Shown: in pieces, positions 1 to 9,940 of the stretch
Layout: the number at the start of each line of letters is the position of its first letter
Numbering within the stretch: the stretch's first letter is position 1
From: Amycolatopsis sp. cg9
Lineage (GTDB): Bacteria > Actinomycetota > Actinomycetes > Mycobacteriales > Pseudonocardiaceae
NCBI RefSeq assembly: GCF_041346945.1
Contig: NZ_CP166850.1
Coordinates: 4,774,001-4,838,000, forward strand
DNA length: 64,000 nucleotides
Reading direction: 5' to 3'
Position numbers and translations under genes: made by a program
The notes under the pieces: model-generated
Told to the model about the DNA's origin: nothing
Seen by the model: the letters and a program-made list of their open reading frames with translations, nothing else
Database searches by the model: none

Positions 1-665
1 CGAGCTGGGACGAGATGCTCACCGCGGTCCAGGCCACCAGCGGTCCGACCGCGTTCGAGGTGCAACGCGGCGAGCAGCGGCTTTCGTTCACCGTTGACGT
101 GCCGAAGGTGCAGCGCTGGACCAGCGAAGGCGTCAAAGAGGTCGGCATGATCGGTGCTTCGCCGCAGAAGTCCTCGGCGACCACGCAGTACGGCCCGGTC
201 GCCGCGGTCGGCGCCACGTTCAGCTTCACCGGCACGATGTTCGCCGAGACGGCGCAGCGGCTCGTCGAGTTCCCGGAGCGCATCCCCGCCGTGGTCACCG
301 CGATCTTCGGCGGCGAGCGCGACCCGAACACCCCGGTCAGCGTCGTCGGCGCCAGCCGGATCGGCGGCGAGGCCGTCGAGCGGGGCATCTGGGTGCTGTT
401 CTTCTTCCTGCTGGCCAGCCTGAACTTCTTCATCGGCGTGTTCAACCTGCTGCCGCTGCTGCCGCTCGACGGCGGGCACATCGCGGTGGTCTGGTACGAG
501 CGCGTCCGCGACTGGATCCGCGCCCGGCGGGGCAAGGCGGCGGGCGGGCCCGTCGACTACACGCGGTTGTCCGGGATCACGATGGTCCTGGTGCTCATCG
601 GGGGCGCGGTGACGCTACTCACGGTGACAGCGGACATCGTCAACCCGATTCGTATCGGGCAGTAG
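1..665 (+). CDS. rip1: Site-2 (M50) intramembrane metalloprotease, C-terminal part
   Basis: The gene enters from the left edge; its reading frame is open from base 3. Site-2 proteases of this type (RseP/Rip1) cut transmembrane anti-sigma factors and other membrane substrates. What remains is a PDZ-like segment (about the first 75 residues shown), a hydrophobic helix, and the M50 motif NLLPLLPLDGG, whose Asp is a zinc ligand, then a last membrane helix near the C-terminus. The HExxH motif must lie upstream, outside the window. It is followed by ispG, the same order as Rv2869c-Rv2868c in M. tuberculosis, which supports the Rip1 assignment. Truncation is only due to the window edge. Confidence 0.9.
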   Translation, partial: SWDEMLTAVQATSGPTAFEVQRGEQRLSFTVDVPKVQRWTSEGVKEVGMIGASPQKSSATTQYGPVAAVGATFSFTGTMFAETAQRLVEFPERIPAVVTAIFGGERDPNTPVSVVGASRIGGEAVERGIWVLFFFLLASLNFFIGVFNLLPLLPLDGGHIAVVWYERVRDWIRARRGKAAGGPVDYTRLSGITMVLVLIGGAVTLLTVTADIVNPIRIGQ

Positions 666-766
666 CCGCCACGGAGGGGTTGCGGCCCGTCCCTGGCGGG
701 CCACACGGGCCGTAATGCTGCTCACCGTGACGGTTGACATGGTGAAGGTGGCCCGGTCGGGGTAGG

Positions 767-772
767 TACGCT
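767..772 (+). promoter_or_regulatory. -10 box (TACGCT) of ispG, leaderless type
   Basis: TACGCT ends 7 bases before the GTG at 780, so transcription would start at or next to the start codon. No Shine-Dalgarno sequence is visible before that GTG. I see no good -35 box. The assignment is inferred from spacing. Confidence 0.45.
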
Positions 773-779
773 GGAAACC

Positions 780-1931
780 GTGACCGTCGCACTCGGTATG
801 CCCGCCCTGCCCCCGCCCGTCCTCTCCGAGCGCCGCAAGACCCGCCAGCTCCAGGTGGGCCCGGTCGGCGTCGGGAGCGACTTCCCGATCTCCGTCCAGT
901 CGATGACGACGACGCTCACCTCCGACGTCAACGCGACGCTGCAGCAGATCGCCGAGCTGACCGCGGCGGGCTGCGACATCGTCCGCGTCGCGTGCCCGTC
1001 GGCCGACGACGCCGAGGCGCTGCCCGCGATCGCGAAGAAGTCGCAGATCCCGGTGATCGCCGACATCCACTTCCAGCCGAAGTACGTCTTCGCGGCGATC
1101 GAGGCCGGCTGCGCGGCGGTGCGCGTGAACCCGGGCAACATCCGGAAGTTCGACGACCAGGTCAAGGAGATCGCGCAGGCCGCGAAGGACCACGGGACGC
1201 CGATCCGGATCGGCGTCAACGCCGGTTCGCTCGACAAGCGGATCATGGACAAGTACGGCAAGGCGACGCCGGAAGCGCTCGCGGAGTCGGCGCTGTGGGA
1301 GGCGTCGCTGTTCGCCGAGCACGACTTCCACGACATCAAGATCTCGGTGAAGCACAACGACCCGGTGGTCATGGTGCGCGCGTACGAGATCCTCGCCGAG
1401 CAGTGCGACTACCCGCTGCACCTCGGCGTCACCGAGGCCGGGCCGGCGTTCCAGGGCACCATCAAGTCGGCGGTCGCGTTCGGCGCGCTGCTGCGCCAGG
1501 GCATCGGCGACACGATCCGCGTTTCGCTGTCCGCGCCGCCGGTCGAAGAGGTCAAGGTCGGCATCCAGATCCTGCAGTCGCTGAACCTCAAGCAGCGCAA
1601 GCTGGAGATCGTGTCGTGCCCCTCGTGCGGGCGCGCGCAGGTGGACGTCTACACGCTCGCCGAGCAGGTCACGGCCGGGCTCGAGGGCATGGAGATCCCG
1701 CTGCGCGTGGCCGTCATGGGCTGCGTCGTCAACGGCCCGGGCGAGGCCCGCGAGGCCGATCTGGGTGTCGCGTCCGGCAACGGCAAGGGCCAGATCTTCG
1801 TCAAGGGCGAGGTCATCAAGACCGTGCCCGAGCACGCGATCGTCGAGACGCTCATCGAAGAGGCCATGCGCATCGCCGAAGAGACGGGCGAGACCCTCGG
1901 CGAGGGCGCCCCGGTCGTGACCGCCGGCTGA
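780..1931 (+). CDS. ispG: 4-hydroxy-3-methylbut-2-enyl diphosphate synthase (IspG/GcpE)
   Basis: IspG is a cytosolic [4Fe-4S] enzyme that reduces methylerythritol cyclodiphosphate to HMBPP in the MEP isoprenoid pathway. The 383-residue product has the usual bacterial length. An N-terminal TIM-barrel part (about residues 20-275) is followed by the iron-sulfur domain with the cysteine ligands in SCPSCGRA and [11 protein letters not shown]. The GTG start at 780 is supported by the -10 box just upstream and by the length match. The preceding gene is the Rip1-type protease, as in mycobacteria. A strong hairpin terminator follows directly after the stop codon. Confidence 0.97.
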   Translation: MTVALGMPALPPPVLSERRKTRQLQVGPVGVGSDFPISVQSMTTTLTSDVNATLQQIAELTAAGCDIVRVACPSADDAEALPAIAKKSQIPVIADIHFQPKYVFAAIEAGCAAVRVNPGNIRKFDDQVKEIAQAAKDHGTPIRIGVNAGSLDKRIMDKYGKATPEALAESALWEASLFAEHDFHDIKISVKHNDPVVMVRAYEILAEQCDYPLHLGVTEAGPAFQGTIKSAVAFGALLRQGIGDTIRVSLSAPPVEEVKVGIQILQSLNLKQRKLEIVSCPSCGRAQVDVYTLAEQVTAGLEGMEIPLRVAVMGCVVNGPGEAREADLGVASGNGKGQIFVKGEVIKTVPEHAIVETLIEEAMRIAEETGETLGEGAPVVTAG

Positions 1932-1937
1932 GTTTTC

Positions 1938-1980
1938 CGCTGAAGCCCTCCTCACCTTCGCGGTGAGGAGGGCTTCAGCG
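1938..1980 (+). terminator. Hairpin terminator after ispG
   Basis: A perfect 19-bp inverted repeat (1938-1956 and 1962-1980) surrounds the 5-base loop TTCGC, 7 bases past the ispG stop. It lacks a T-run, as is usual in high-GC actinomycetes. It also lies just past the stop of the converging gene at 1986-2240, so it may serve both strands. Confidence 0.8.
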
Positions 1981-1985
1981 CGTCT

Positions 1986-2240
1986 TCAGCCCTGCAGGTG
2001 GTGCTGGGCGGCGTCCCGGATCTGCAAGCGGACGTTTTCGAGCGCGGCGGCCACCTCGTCGATCTGCTGGGAAGCCAGCTGTATGGCGCCCTGGATCGCG
2101 GTCGCGGTGGACGTCTCGCCGAGCAGGCCGAGCACTTGGGCCTGCAGGTCTTCGAGGTCGCTCTTGGTGGCGAGCGCGATGCCGGTCGGCACCTGGTCGG
2201 CGAGCAGCTCGAGCTGCTGAGCCTGTTCCTGGATCGTCAT
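1986..2240 (-). CDS. Small predicted coiled-coil protein, function unknown
   Basis: This 84-residue acidic protein begins MTIQEQAQQL and is almost entirely predicted amphipathic helix (heptad-like Leu/Val/Ile spacing through most of the chain), with no membrane segment and no motif I recognise. GGAAGGAACC just upstream of the ATG is a good ribosome binding site, which supports a real gene. It converges on ispG, shares the terminator at 1938-1980, and is divergent from the AraC-type regulator. A structural or partner-binding role is possible, but I cannot assign a function. Confidence 0.65.
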   Translation of the reverse strand: MTIQEQAQQLELLADQVPTGIALATKSDLEDLQAQVLGLLGETSTATAIQGAIQLASQQIDEVAAALENVRLQIRDAAQHHLQG

Positions 2241-2300
2241 CGGGTGGTTCCTTCCGCGGTGGGGCGCACCTCCGTGTTATCAGAACCGGAACTGTCGGTG

Positions 2301-3128
2301 GTGACGTTTACGCTGGCATTCGTGAGCGTGACCTGGGCCATTCACCGGCCGCACCCCGTGGTGCGGCCCCTGGTCACGCGCTACGTCGGGTACGCGCAGA
2401 ACGCGGTGACGCTGCCGGTCCACCGCGGGTTGCCGTCCCGGCACGTGACGCTGGTCATCAGCCTCGCCGGGCCGGTCCGGATGGCCGGGCGCAGCCTGCG
2501 CGCGCTGGTCGGCGGGCTGCACACGAGCGCGGTGCTGATCCGGCAGGACCGCGTGCAGGAGGGGCTGCAGCTGGAGCTCGACCCGCTGGGCGTGCGCACG
2601 CTCTTCGGCGTCACGGCGGCGGAACTGAGCGGCGAGGTGGCCGACCTCGCCGACTTCGGCCTCGGCTCGCTGCCGGACCGGCTGCGGGAGCTGCCCACGT
2701 GGGAGCGGCGGTTCGCGCTGCTCGACGACGTCCTGGCCGCCCGGGCCGTCGAGCCGGTGGCGCCGCCGCCCGAGCTGGGGGAGGCGTGGCGCCGGATGCG
2801 CGGCGCCGACGGGCGGGTTCGCGTCGCCGACCTCGCCGGCGAGATCGGCTGGAGCCGCCGTCACCTGGGGGAGCGGTTCCGCGCGGAGCTGGGCCTGGCG
2901 CCGAAGCAGGCGGCGCGGGTCCTGCGGTTCGAGCGGGCCGGGCGGCTGCTGCGCCGGGGCCGCACGGACCTGGCCGCGCTGGCGGTGGAGTGCGGCTACT
3001 ACGACCAGGCGCACCTGACCAACGAGTGGCGCGCGCTGGCCGGGTGCACGCCGGGCACGTGGATCGCCGAGGAGCTCCCGTTCCTCCAAGACCAGGAGGG
3101 GGCCGCCGGGCAAGACTCGCCGACATGA
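2301..3128 (+). CDS. AraC-family transcriptional regulator
   Basis: The C-terminal third holds a full AraC/XylS double helix-turn-helix (about residues 175-260), with RVADLAGEIGWSRRHLGERF as the first HTH and ALAVECGYYDQAHLTNEW as the second. The N-terminal part looks like the effector-binding region of ThcR/DUF6597-type regulators. The start is uncertain: GTG codons at 2298, 2301 and 2322 are all possible, and the conserved part starts near RPHPVVRPL, so a shorter form would also work. Its stop overlaps the ATG of the VOC gene (ATGA), so the two are translated together. It probably controls that gene; the ligand is unknown. Confidence 0.85.
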   Translation: MTFTLAFVSVTWAIHRPHPVVRPLVTRYVGYAQNAVTLPVHRGLPSRHVTLVISLAGPVRMAGRSLRALVGGLHTSAVLIRQDRVQEGLQLELDPLGVRTLFGVTAAELSGEVADLADFGLGSLPDRLRELPTWERRFALLDDVLAARAVEPVAPPPELGEAWRRMRGADGRVRVADLAGEIGWSRRHLGERFRAELGLAPKQAARVLRFERAGRLLRRGRTDLAALAVECGYYDQAHLTNEWRALAGCTPGTWIAEELPFLQDQEGAAGQDSPT

Positions 3129-3517
3129 CTCCTGAACCGAACGTCTGGCCCGCCCTCCGGTACGACGACGCCCCGGCCGCGGTCCGGTTCCTCGTCGACG
3201 TCCTGGGCTTCACCGAGGCACTGGTGGTGCCCGAAGGCGACCTGATCGCGCACGCCGAGCTGCGCTGGCCCGAGGGCGGCGCGGTGATGCTGGGCAGCGT
3301 CCGCGGTCCGGACGGCGTCCACGACGCGATGAAACCGGGAACGGGCGCGGTGTACGTGGTGTCGGACCGGGTGGACGAGATCCACGCGCGGGTGCGCGCC
3401 GCCGGCGCGGAGATCACGGCCGGGCTGACCGACACCGAGTACGGCTCGCACACATTCAGCCTTCGCGACCCGGAGGGCAACTCCTGGACGATCGGCACCT
3501 ACCGCGGCGCTCCCTGA
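3125..3517 (+). CDS. VOC-superfamily (glyoxalase/bleomycin-resistance-like) protein
   Basis: The 130-residue protein has two beta-alpha-beta-beta-beta halves: one from WPALRYDDAPAAVRFLVDVLGF, the other ending in the typical FSLRDPEGNSWTIGTY. Such single-domain VOC proteins bind small molecules or metals, or act as lyases or dioxygenases; the substrate cannot be read from the sequence. The ATG at 3125 overlaps the stop of the AraC-type regulator by four bases, so the pair forms an operon and the regulator may respond to the same compound. Confidence 0.85.
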   Translation: MTPEPNVWPALRYDDAPAAVRFLVDVLGFTEALVVPEGDLIAHAELRWPEGGAVMLGSVRGPDGVHDAMKPGTGAVYVVSDRVDEIHARVRAAGAEITAGLTDTEYGSHTFSLRDPEGNSWTIGTYRGAP

Positions 3518-3537
3518 CCCGAGCCGCCGTCCCGGAC

Positions 3538-3590
3538 GTCATGAACGGGTCGTTCACCTCGCCGGACGACATGAACGACCCGTTCATGAC
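3538..3590. repeat. Perfect 19-bp inverted repeat, intergenic
   Basis: Arms 3538-3556 and 3572-3590 are exact reverse complements around a 15-base spacer. The core is ATGAACGGGTCGTTCA. It follows the VOC gene and has no T-run. It resembles in form, but not in exact sequence, the inverted repeats at 42364-42416 and 63441-63493. It may act as a transcript end or belong to a dispersed repeat family. Confidence 0.75.
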
Positions 3591-3689
3591 ATCGGCGGCC
3601 GCCCCGCGGAGCGCGAACCGGGCTGTTCATCTCAGCGTGTCGACGACCTCGCGTTCCGTTTACCGGCCGAATCTGGCACCCTGGAACCC

Positions 3690-4544
3690 GTGTTGCGGCT
3701 TGCAGGTGCACGGCTGCTCGATGATCGGGACTATCCGGCGGTCCGTGCCGCGCTCGCCGCCGACCCGGTGGGCAGCTGCATGGTCAGCGCCCGGGTCGAG
3801 GCTGCCGGTCTCGACCCGTGGCGGCTCGGTGGTGAGCTTTGGGCCGCCGACAGCCGTCCGGTTCGTGCCGGGCGGCTCCAAGGGCTGTGCTTCTCCGGCC
3901 CGAACCTCATCCCCCTGCGCGGCAACGCCCCCGCGTTGCGTTCCTTCGCCGACCGCGCGCTGCGCCGGCAACGCACGTGTTCGTCCCTCGTCGGCCCGGC
4001 CGAGCAGGTCCTCGGGCTCTGGGACGAGCTCGAAGACGAGTGGGGCCCGGCCCGCGAAGTCCGCGACGACCAGCCGCTGATGGCCCTCGACAGCACGCCG
4101 CTCGTGGCCGCCGACCCCCTCGTGCGGCCGGTCCGGCCGGACGAGCTCGAGCGCTACCTGCCCGCGGCCGTCGCGATGTTCATCGAGGAGGTCGGCGTCG
4201 ACCCGCGCAGCGGCGACGGCGGCGCCAGCTACCGTGCCCGCGTCACGGAGCTGATCGGCGCCGGACGCGCGTTCGCCCGGTTCGAGAACGGCGAAGTCGT
4301 CTTCAAGGCCGAGATCGGCGCCATGTCGGCGACCGTCGGGCAGATCCAGGGCGTCTGGGTGCACCCCGAGCGCCGCGGCAGCGGGCTGGGCACCGCCGGC
4401 ACGGCCGCGGTCGTCAACCGGCTCGTCCGCGGCCTGGGCCGCACCGCGAGCCTCTACGTCAACGCGTTCAACACCCCCGCCCTCGCGGCCTACCGCAAGA
4501 TCGGGTTCCAGCAGGTCGGCCAGTACGCGACGGTGCTCTTCTAG
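3690..4544 (+). CDS. GNAT acetyltransferase with N-terminal DUF4081 domain
   Basis: The 284-residue product has an N-terminal DUF4081-type domain (about residues 1-130) and a C-terminal GNAT domain. The acetyl-CoA loop is seen at VHPERRGSGLGTAG, and the end YVNAFNTPALAAYRKIGFQQVGQYATVLF is typical of GNAT proteins. The GTG at 3690 has a CACCCT hexamer 7 bases upstream (a weak leaderless -10 box). A homologue, Rv2867c, lies between gcpE and a penicillin-binding lipoprotein gene in M. tuberculosis; the same order here argues for a conserved but unknown role. The substrate is not known. Confidence 0.9.
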   Translation: MLRLAGARLLDDRDYPAVRAALAADPVGSCMVSARVEAAGLDPWRLGGELWAADSRPVRAGRLQGLCFSGPNLIPLRGNAPALRSFADRALRRQRTCSSLVGPAEQVLGLWDELEDEWGPAREVRDDQPLMALDSTPLVAADPLVRPVRPDELERYLPAAVAMFIEEVGVDPRSGDGGASYRARVTELIGAGRAFARFENGEVVFKAEIGAMSATVGQIQGVWVHPERRGSGLGTAGTAAVVNRLVRGLGRTASLYVNAFNTPALAAYRKIGFQQVGQYATVLF

Positions 4545-4606
4545 CCACTCTTCCGTGGCGGCGTTTCACGGCCGCCGCACCCGTGCTGACCAGGCATCAT
4601 CCCGCC

Positions 4607-6400
4607 ATGAGTGCACGTCGACACCGCGGTGTGCTCGCGGTGCTGCTGCTCGCCGCCGCGACCACGGCCGGGTGCTCGGGCGACGGTCCCGAGGACGCCC
4701 TCTCCGCCTTCCTGGACGCCGTCGCGTCCGGGGACGTCGCCGGCGCCGCGGCGCACACCGACTCGCCCGAAGCCGCGAAGACCGTGCTGAGCCAGGTCCG
4801 CGGCGTGCTCGACCCGGAGTCCCTCGACGTCGACGACGAAGAGGTGAAGCAGCCGGACGGCGACGTCGTCACGGCCGGCTACCGGCTCACCTGGCACCTG
4901 CCGCACGGCCGCAGCTGGTCCTACCGCGCCGACGCGCAGCTGCGCGCGGCCGAGAACGGCTGGCAGGTGCACTGGCAGCCGACCGTCGTGCACCCGCAGC
5001 TGGCCGTCGGCCAGACCCTCGGCGTGCTGCCCCAGCTGCCGGAGACGGCGCCGGTGCTCGACCGCGACGGCGTGCCGCTGATGCGCCCGCAGACCGTGAT
5101 CGGCGTGGTCGTCGACCCGCAGAAGGCCGGTGACCCGAGTGCGGTCGCCGGGATGCTCGCGAAGGCGCTGCACCGGTACGAACCGTCGGTCACCGGCCGG
5201 TCGGTGCTCGACGGGATGAGCAAGACCAAGCCCGGTGACGCCTACCCGGTGATCAGCCTGCGCGCCGGCGACTACCAGCGGGTCAAGCCGGTGATCTACG
5301 ACCTGCCCGGCGTCCGCTTCGCCAGCCAGGAGCGGCTGCTGCCGGTGACCCGCGGGTCCGGGCAGCAGGTCCTGCCGGGCATCCGCGCGCTGGTCGAGCA
5401 GGAGCTGGCCGGGGCGGCGGGCTGGCGGATCGTCACCCGGGACGTCACCGGGGGCGAGGCGGCCGAGCTCAAGGCCGAGCCGCCGCGCCCCGCGCCCGCC
5501 GTGACGAGCACGCTCAGCGCGCGGATCCAGGTCGCCGCGGAGAAGGCCCTCGAGCCCGAGGAGTACCCGGCCGCGCTGGTGGTGATCCAGCCGTCGAGCG
5601 GCGACATCCTCGCCGTGGCGCAGAACGACGCCGCCGACGACGAGGGGTCGCTCGCGCTGTCCGGGCGCTACCCGCCGGGGTCGACGTTCAAGATCGTGAC
5701 GGCGGCGGCCGCGCTCTCGGCGGGGGACGTCGACGCGGGCAGCCCGGTCGACTGCCCCGGCACCACGACGATCGAAAACCGGGTCGTGCCGAACGAAGGC
5801 CGCTTCGACCTGGGCCGGGTCCCGCTGACGACGGCTTTCGCGCGGTCCTGCAACACGACGTTCGCCCGGCTCGCGGCGGGCCTCCCGGCCTCGGCGCTGA
5901 CCGACACCGCCCGCTCGTTCGGGCTCGGCGCCGACTTCGTGGTCCCCGGCCTGACCACGGTCACCGGCGCCGTCCCGGCCAGCGACTCGGCCGTCCAGCG
6001 CGCCGAGAACGGCTTCGGCCAGGGCACGGTGGTGACCAGCCCGTTCGGCCTGGCGCTGGTCGCGGCGACCGTGCAGGCCGGGAAGGTGCCGACGCCGTCG
6101 CTGGTGAGGGGCATGCCGGCGAGCACGAAGAACGTCGGCGACGCGCCGTCCCAGGAGGTCCTCGACGCGCTTCGCGGGATGATGCGCGAGGTCGTCACCA
6201 ACGGCACCGCGACCGGCCTGCGGGACATCCCCGACGTCGCGGGCAAGACCGGCACCGCCCAGTTCGGCGACGGCTCCCGCTCGCACGGCTGGTTCGTCGG
6301 CTACCGCGGCGACCTGGCGTTCGCCGTGCTGCTCACCGAAGCGGGCTCGTCCAAACCGGCGGTGCAGGCGGCCCACCGGTTCCTGGCGGGGATCGGCTGA
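4607..6400 (+). CDS. Penicillin-binding lipoprotein (class B PBP, MecA_N type)
   Basis: The protein (597 residues) begins with a lipoprotein signal and lipobox ending at Cys (LLAAATTAGC), so it should be anchored outside the membrane. An NTF2-like MecA_N domain (about residues 25-140) and a PBP dimerisation domain precede the transpeptidase domain (about 290-597). Active-site motifs are present: STFK, SCN (in RSCNTTFARL) and KTGTA. It should crosslink peptidoglycan and bind beta-lactams. The ATG at 4607 is chosen because it gives an intact signal peptide. Position between the DUF4081 GNAT gene and map matches Rv2864c in M. tuberculosis. Confidence 0.93.
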   Translation: MSARRHRGVLAVLLLAAATTAGCSGDGPEDALSAFLDAVASGDVAGAAAHTDSPEAAKTVLSQVRGVLDPESLDVDDEEVKQPDGDVVTAGYRLTWHLPHGRSWSYRADAQLRAAENGWQVHWQPTVVHPQLAVGQTLGVLPQLPETAPVLDRDGVPLMRPQTVIGVVVDPQKAGDPSAVAGMLAKALHRYEPSVTGRSVLDGMSKTKPGDAYPVISLRAGDYQRVKPVIYDLPGVRFASQERLLPVTRGSGQQVLPGIRALVEQELAGAAGWRIVTRDVTGGEAAELKAEPPRPAPAVTSTLSARIQVAAEKALEPEEYPAALVVIQPSSGDILAVAQNDAADDEGSLALSGRYPPGSTFKIVTAAAALSAGDVDAGSPVDCPGTTTIENRVVPNEGRFDLGRVPLTTAFARSCNTTFARLAAGLPASALTDTARSFGLGADFVVPGLTTVTGAVPASDSAVQRAENGFGQGTVVTSPFGLALVAATVQAGKVPTPSLVRGMPASTKNVGDAPSQEVLDALRGMMREVVTNGTATGLRDIPDVAGKTGTAQFGDGSRSHGWFVGYRGDLAFAVLLTEAGSSKPAVQAAHRFLAGIG

Positions 6401-6411
6401 GCGGGCCGTCG

Positions 6412-6417
6412 TAAAGT
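6412..6417 (+). promoter_or_regulatory. -10 box (TAAAGT) of map, leaderless type
   Basis: TAAAGT ends 6 bases before the ATG at 6424 in the short gap after the PBP gene. The spacing implies that the transcript begins at the start codon. GGGGGC between them could also serve as a weak ribosome binding site for read-through mRNA. Confidence 0.45.
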
Positions 6418-6423
6418 GGGGGC

Positions 6424-7281
6424 ATGTCCGTTCGTGCCCCGCTGGTTCCCGGCGTCCAGACGCCGCGCCGTGACGTCCCCAGTTCCATCGCCCGTCCCGA
6501 GTACGTGGACAAGCCGGCGCCGAAGCGGGACACCGGCAACGGCGTGCGCACGCCCGAGGTGATCGAGGCGATGCGGATCGCGAGCCGGATCGCGGCGCAG
6601 GCGCTGGAGGAGGGCGGCAAGGCGGTCAAGCCGGGCGCCACCACGGACGACATCGACAAGGTGGTGCACGAGTTCGTGCTCGACCACCACGCCTACCCCT
6701 CGACGCTGGGCTACCGCCACTTCCCGAAGTCGTGCTGCACCTCGCTGAACGAGGTCATCTGCCACGGCATCCCGGACTCGACGGTGATCGAGGACGGCGA
6801 CATCTGCAACATCGACGTCACCGCCTACATCGGCGGCGTCCACGGCGACACGAACGCGACGTTCCTGGCCGGCGACGTCTCCGAGGAGGCCCGCCTGCTG
6901 GTCGAGCGCACCCGCGAGGCGACGCTGCGGGCGATCAAGGCGGTCCGGCCGGGCCGCCGGCTCAACGTGATCGGCCGGGTCATCGAGTCCTACGCCAAGC
7001 GCTTCGGCTACGGCGTGGTCCGCGACTTCACCGGCCACGGCGTCGGCCCCGCGTTCCACACGCCGCCGACGGTCCTGCACTACGAAGAGCCCTCCGTCGA
7101 CACGATCATCGAGGAGGGCATGACCTTCACGATCGAGCCGATGATCACGCTGGGCACCATCGACTACGACATCTGGTCCGACGACTGGACCGTCACCACG
7201 AAGGACAAGAAGTGGACCGCTCAGTTCGAGCACACCCTCGTGGTGACGGCCGACGGCAGCGAGATCCTCACGCTGCCCTGA
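6424..7281 (+). CDS. map: Type I methionine aminopeptidase
   Basis: This 285-residue enzyme removes the initiator Met from nascent proteins. The dinuclear metal site is complete: Asp in [19 protein letters not shown] (two Asp), His in GHGVGPAFH, Glu in TIEPM and Glu in QFEHTLVVT. The roughly 40-residue N-terminal extension ([20 protein letters not shown]) is the SH3-binding-like extension of actinobacterial MapB/MetAP1c proteins. It follows the PBP gene by 23 bases, a relation kept from mycobacteria (Rv2861c region). It converges on the ABC permease gene with only one base between stops. Confidence 0.96.
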   Translation: MSVRAPLVPGVQTPRRDVPSSIARPEYVDKPAPKRDTGNGVRTPEVIEAMRIASRIAAQALEEGGKAVKPGATTDDIDKVVHEFVLDHHAYPSTLGYRHFPKSCCTSLNEVICHGIPDSTVIEDGDICNIDVTAYIGGVHGDTNATFLAGDVSEEARLLVERTREATLRAIKAVRPGRRLNVIGRVIESYAKRFGYGVVRDFTGHGVGPAFHTPPTVLHYEEPSVDTIIEEGMTFTIEPMITLGTIDYDIWSDDWTVTTKDKKWTAQFEHTLVVTADGSEILTLP

Positions 7282-7282
7282 G

Positions 7283-8085
7283 TCAGTGGCTCGTGGCCTT
7301 CTTGTAGCAGCGCACCGAAAGCGGCACGAAGATCGCCAGCAGCAGCGCGATCCACAGGACCGAAGCGAGCACCGCGTGCTGCATCGGCCAGACGTCGTGC
7401 ACCGGCATCGACGCGCTGGTGTTGCCGAACAGCTCCCGCGCCGCCTGCGTGATCGCCGAGACCGGGTTCCAGTCCGCGATCACCCGCAGCGGCGTGGGCA
7501 GGCGGCCGCTGTCGACGAACGTGTTGGCCAGGAAGGTGAGCGGGAAGATCGCCACGCTCGAGACGTTGTTGAACACCTCGGGCTTGCGCACGGCCAGGCC
7601 GAGCGTCCCCATCACCCACGACAGCGCGTAGGCGAAGGCGAGCAGCAGGACGACGCCCCCGAGCGCCTCGAGCGGGCCGGTGTGGATGCGCCAGCCGACC
7701 AGCAGGCCCACGATGCCCATGATGAGCAGGCTCGTCACGTTGAGGATCAGATCCGCGGTGGTCCGCCCGATCAGCACCGCAGCCGGCGACATCGGCAGGG
7801 ATCTGAACCGGTCGATGATGCCCTTCTGCAGGTCGTCGGTCAGCCCGTAGCCGGTGACGATGCTGCCCATCGCCACCGCGAGGGTGAAGATCCCCGGGAG
7901 CATGAACTCGCGGTACGACATACCCGGGATGTCGATCACGCTGCCGAAGACGTAGCCGAAGAGCAGCACGAACATCACCGGCATGAACACGATGGACCCG
8001 AGCAGGTCCAGCGAGCGGACGATCTTGATCGAGTTGCGCTTGGCGACGGTCACGCCGTCGGTCACGGCCATCTGCACCGCGTTCA

Positions 8086-8086
<1 letters not shown>
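7283..8086 (-). CDS. ABC-2 type exporter permease (DrrB-like)
   Basis: The 267-residue membrane protein has six predicted transmembrane segments (first at VFMPVMFVLLFGYVF) and the ABC-2 signature region around WNPVSAITQAARELFG. It resembles the DrrB subunit of daunorubicin-type drug exporters; the substrate is unknown. Its ATG shares one base with the stop of the ATPase gene (TGATG), so translation is coupled. It is the last gene of the leftward unit that begins with the RHH regulator at 10475. A longer upstream frame exists but only shadows the ATPase. Confidence 0.92.
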
Positions 8087-9042
<956 letters not shown>

Positions 9043-9068
9043 GGTCTTCCCCTTCTCTGTGCGGAGTT

Positions 9069-9911
9069 TCAGGCCCGGCGGATGACGATGTCGCCGGTGT
9101 AGGTGTGGGCTTTGACCTCGACCGTTTCGGTGGTCCCGCCGGGCCCCTCGGAGGGCGTCAGCGTGTTGCGCACGGAGCCGGTCAGGGAGTTGAGCTCGAG
9201 CCAGGCGGCGCTGCCCTCGCGGACGCCGACCTCGATCTCGCCGACCGCGGTCTCGAGGACGACCGAGTCGCGCATGACCTCGTTGAGCCGGATGTCGCCG
9301 GACGCGGTCTTGGCGTGCACGCCGGCGTGGGCGAGGACGACGAAGATGTCGCCGTTCGCGGTGCTGACCCGCAGGTCGCCGGTGACCTCGCCGACACGGG
9401 TCTCGCCGTTGGAGTTCTTCAGCACGGCGGTGCCGTCGATCTCGCGGATCCGCAGCTCGCCCGAGCCGGTGCCGGCCTCGACGTGCCCGGTGGCCCGCTC
9501 GACGGAGACGTCACCGGTGGCGGTGCTCGCCTCGAGCCGGGCGGCCTCGTCGAGGTGGATGTCGCCGACCGAGGTCTTGATGCGGCTGTCGCCGACCCGG
9601 CCGCTGACCCGGATGTCGCCCATGGCGGCCGTGGACTTGAGGCGCGAGCCGGCGGGCAGCTCGACCGTGACGTGCAGGGAGCCGCCCTTGCCCCACAGCT
9701 TGGTGGCGTACTTCGGGCCCTTGACCAGCAGCTCGCCGCTCGCGAACTCGACGCGGGTCTTGGCGACCGCCTTCACGTCCTCGGGTTCGGACGGGTCGGC
9801 GGGTTCGACCTCGACGGTGGTTTCCGCGCGCTCGCCGGCGACGATCCGGATGTCGGCGATGCTGACGTCGATCGTGGCCGAGATCGGCTCGGGGGTGGCG
9901 AAAACGGGCAT
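9069..9911 (-). CDS. DUF4097 beta-strand repeat protein
   Basis: This 280-residue protein consists mostly of repeated beta strands of about 20 residues with the pattern GDIRV...G.I.L (for example MGDIRVSGRVGDSRI, VGDIHLDEAARLEA, TGDVSVERATGHVEA), typical of the DUF4097 right-handed beta-helix-like family. There is no signal peptide, so it is probably cytosolic or attached through partners. AGGAGGG precedes the ATG. It sits between the RHH regulator and the DrrAB-like exporter, and this grouping suggests that it acts with them, perhaps as a scaffold or sensor of envelope state. No enzymatic motif is visible. Confidence 0.85.
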   Translation of the reverse strand: MPVFATPEPISATIDVSIADIRIVAGERAETTVEVEPADPSEPEDVKAVAKTRVEFASGELLVKGPKYATKLWGKGGSLHVTVELPAGSRLKSTAAMGDIRVSGRVGDSRIKTSVGDIHLDEAARLEASTATGDVSVERATGHVEAGTGSGELRIREIDGTAVLKNSNGETRVGEVTGDLRVSTANGDIFVVLAHAGVHAKTASGDIRLNEVMRDSVVLETAVGEIEVGVREGSAAWLELNSLTGSVRNTLTPSEGPGGTTETVEVKAHTYTGDIVIRRA

Positions 9912-9940
9912 GGCTGCGCCCTCCTGGGGTGCTCGGGTGA

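Noticed and set aside
615..1955. 446-residue open frame on the minus strand over ispG
   Set aside because: It is a shadow of ispG in GC-rich DNA: composition is Arg/Asp/Leu/Val-repetitive, there is no recognised domain, and it crosses a terminator hairpin.
4541..6376. 611-residue open frame on the minus strand over the PBP gene
   Set aside because: Antisense shadow with low-complexity Arg/Gly/Asp content; the plus-strand frame has all PBP motifs.
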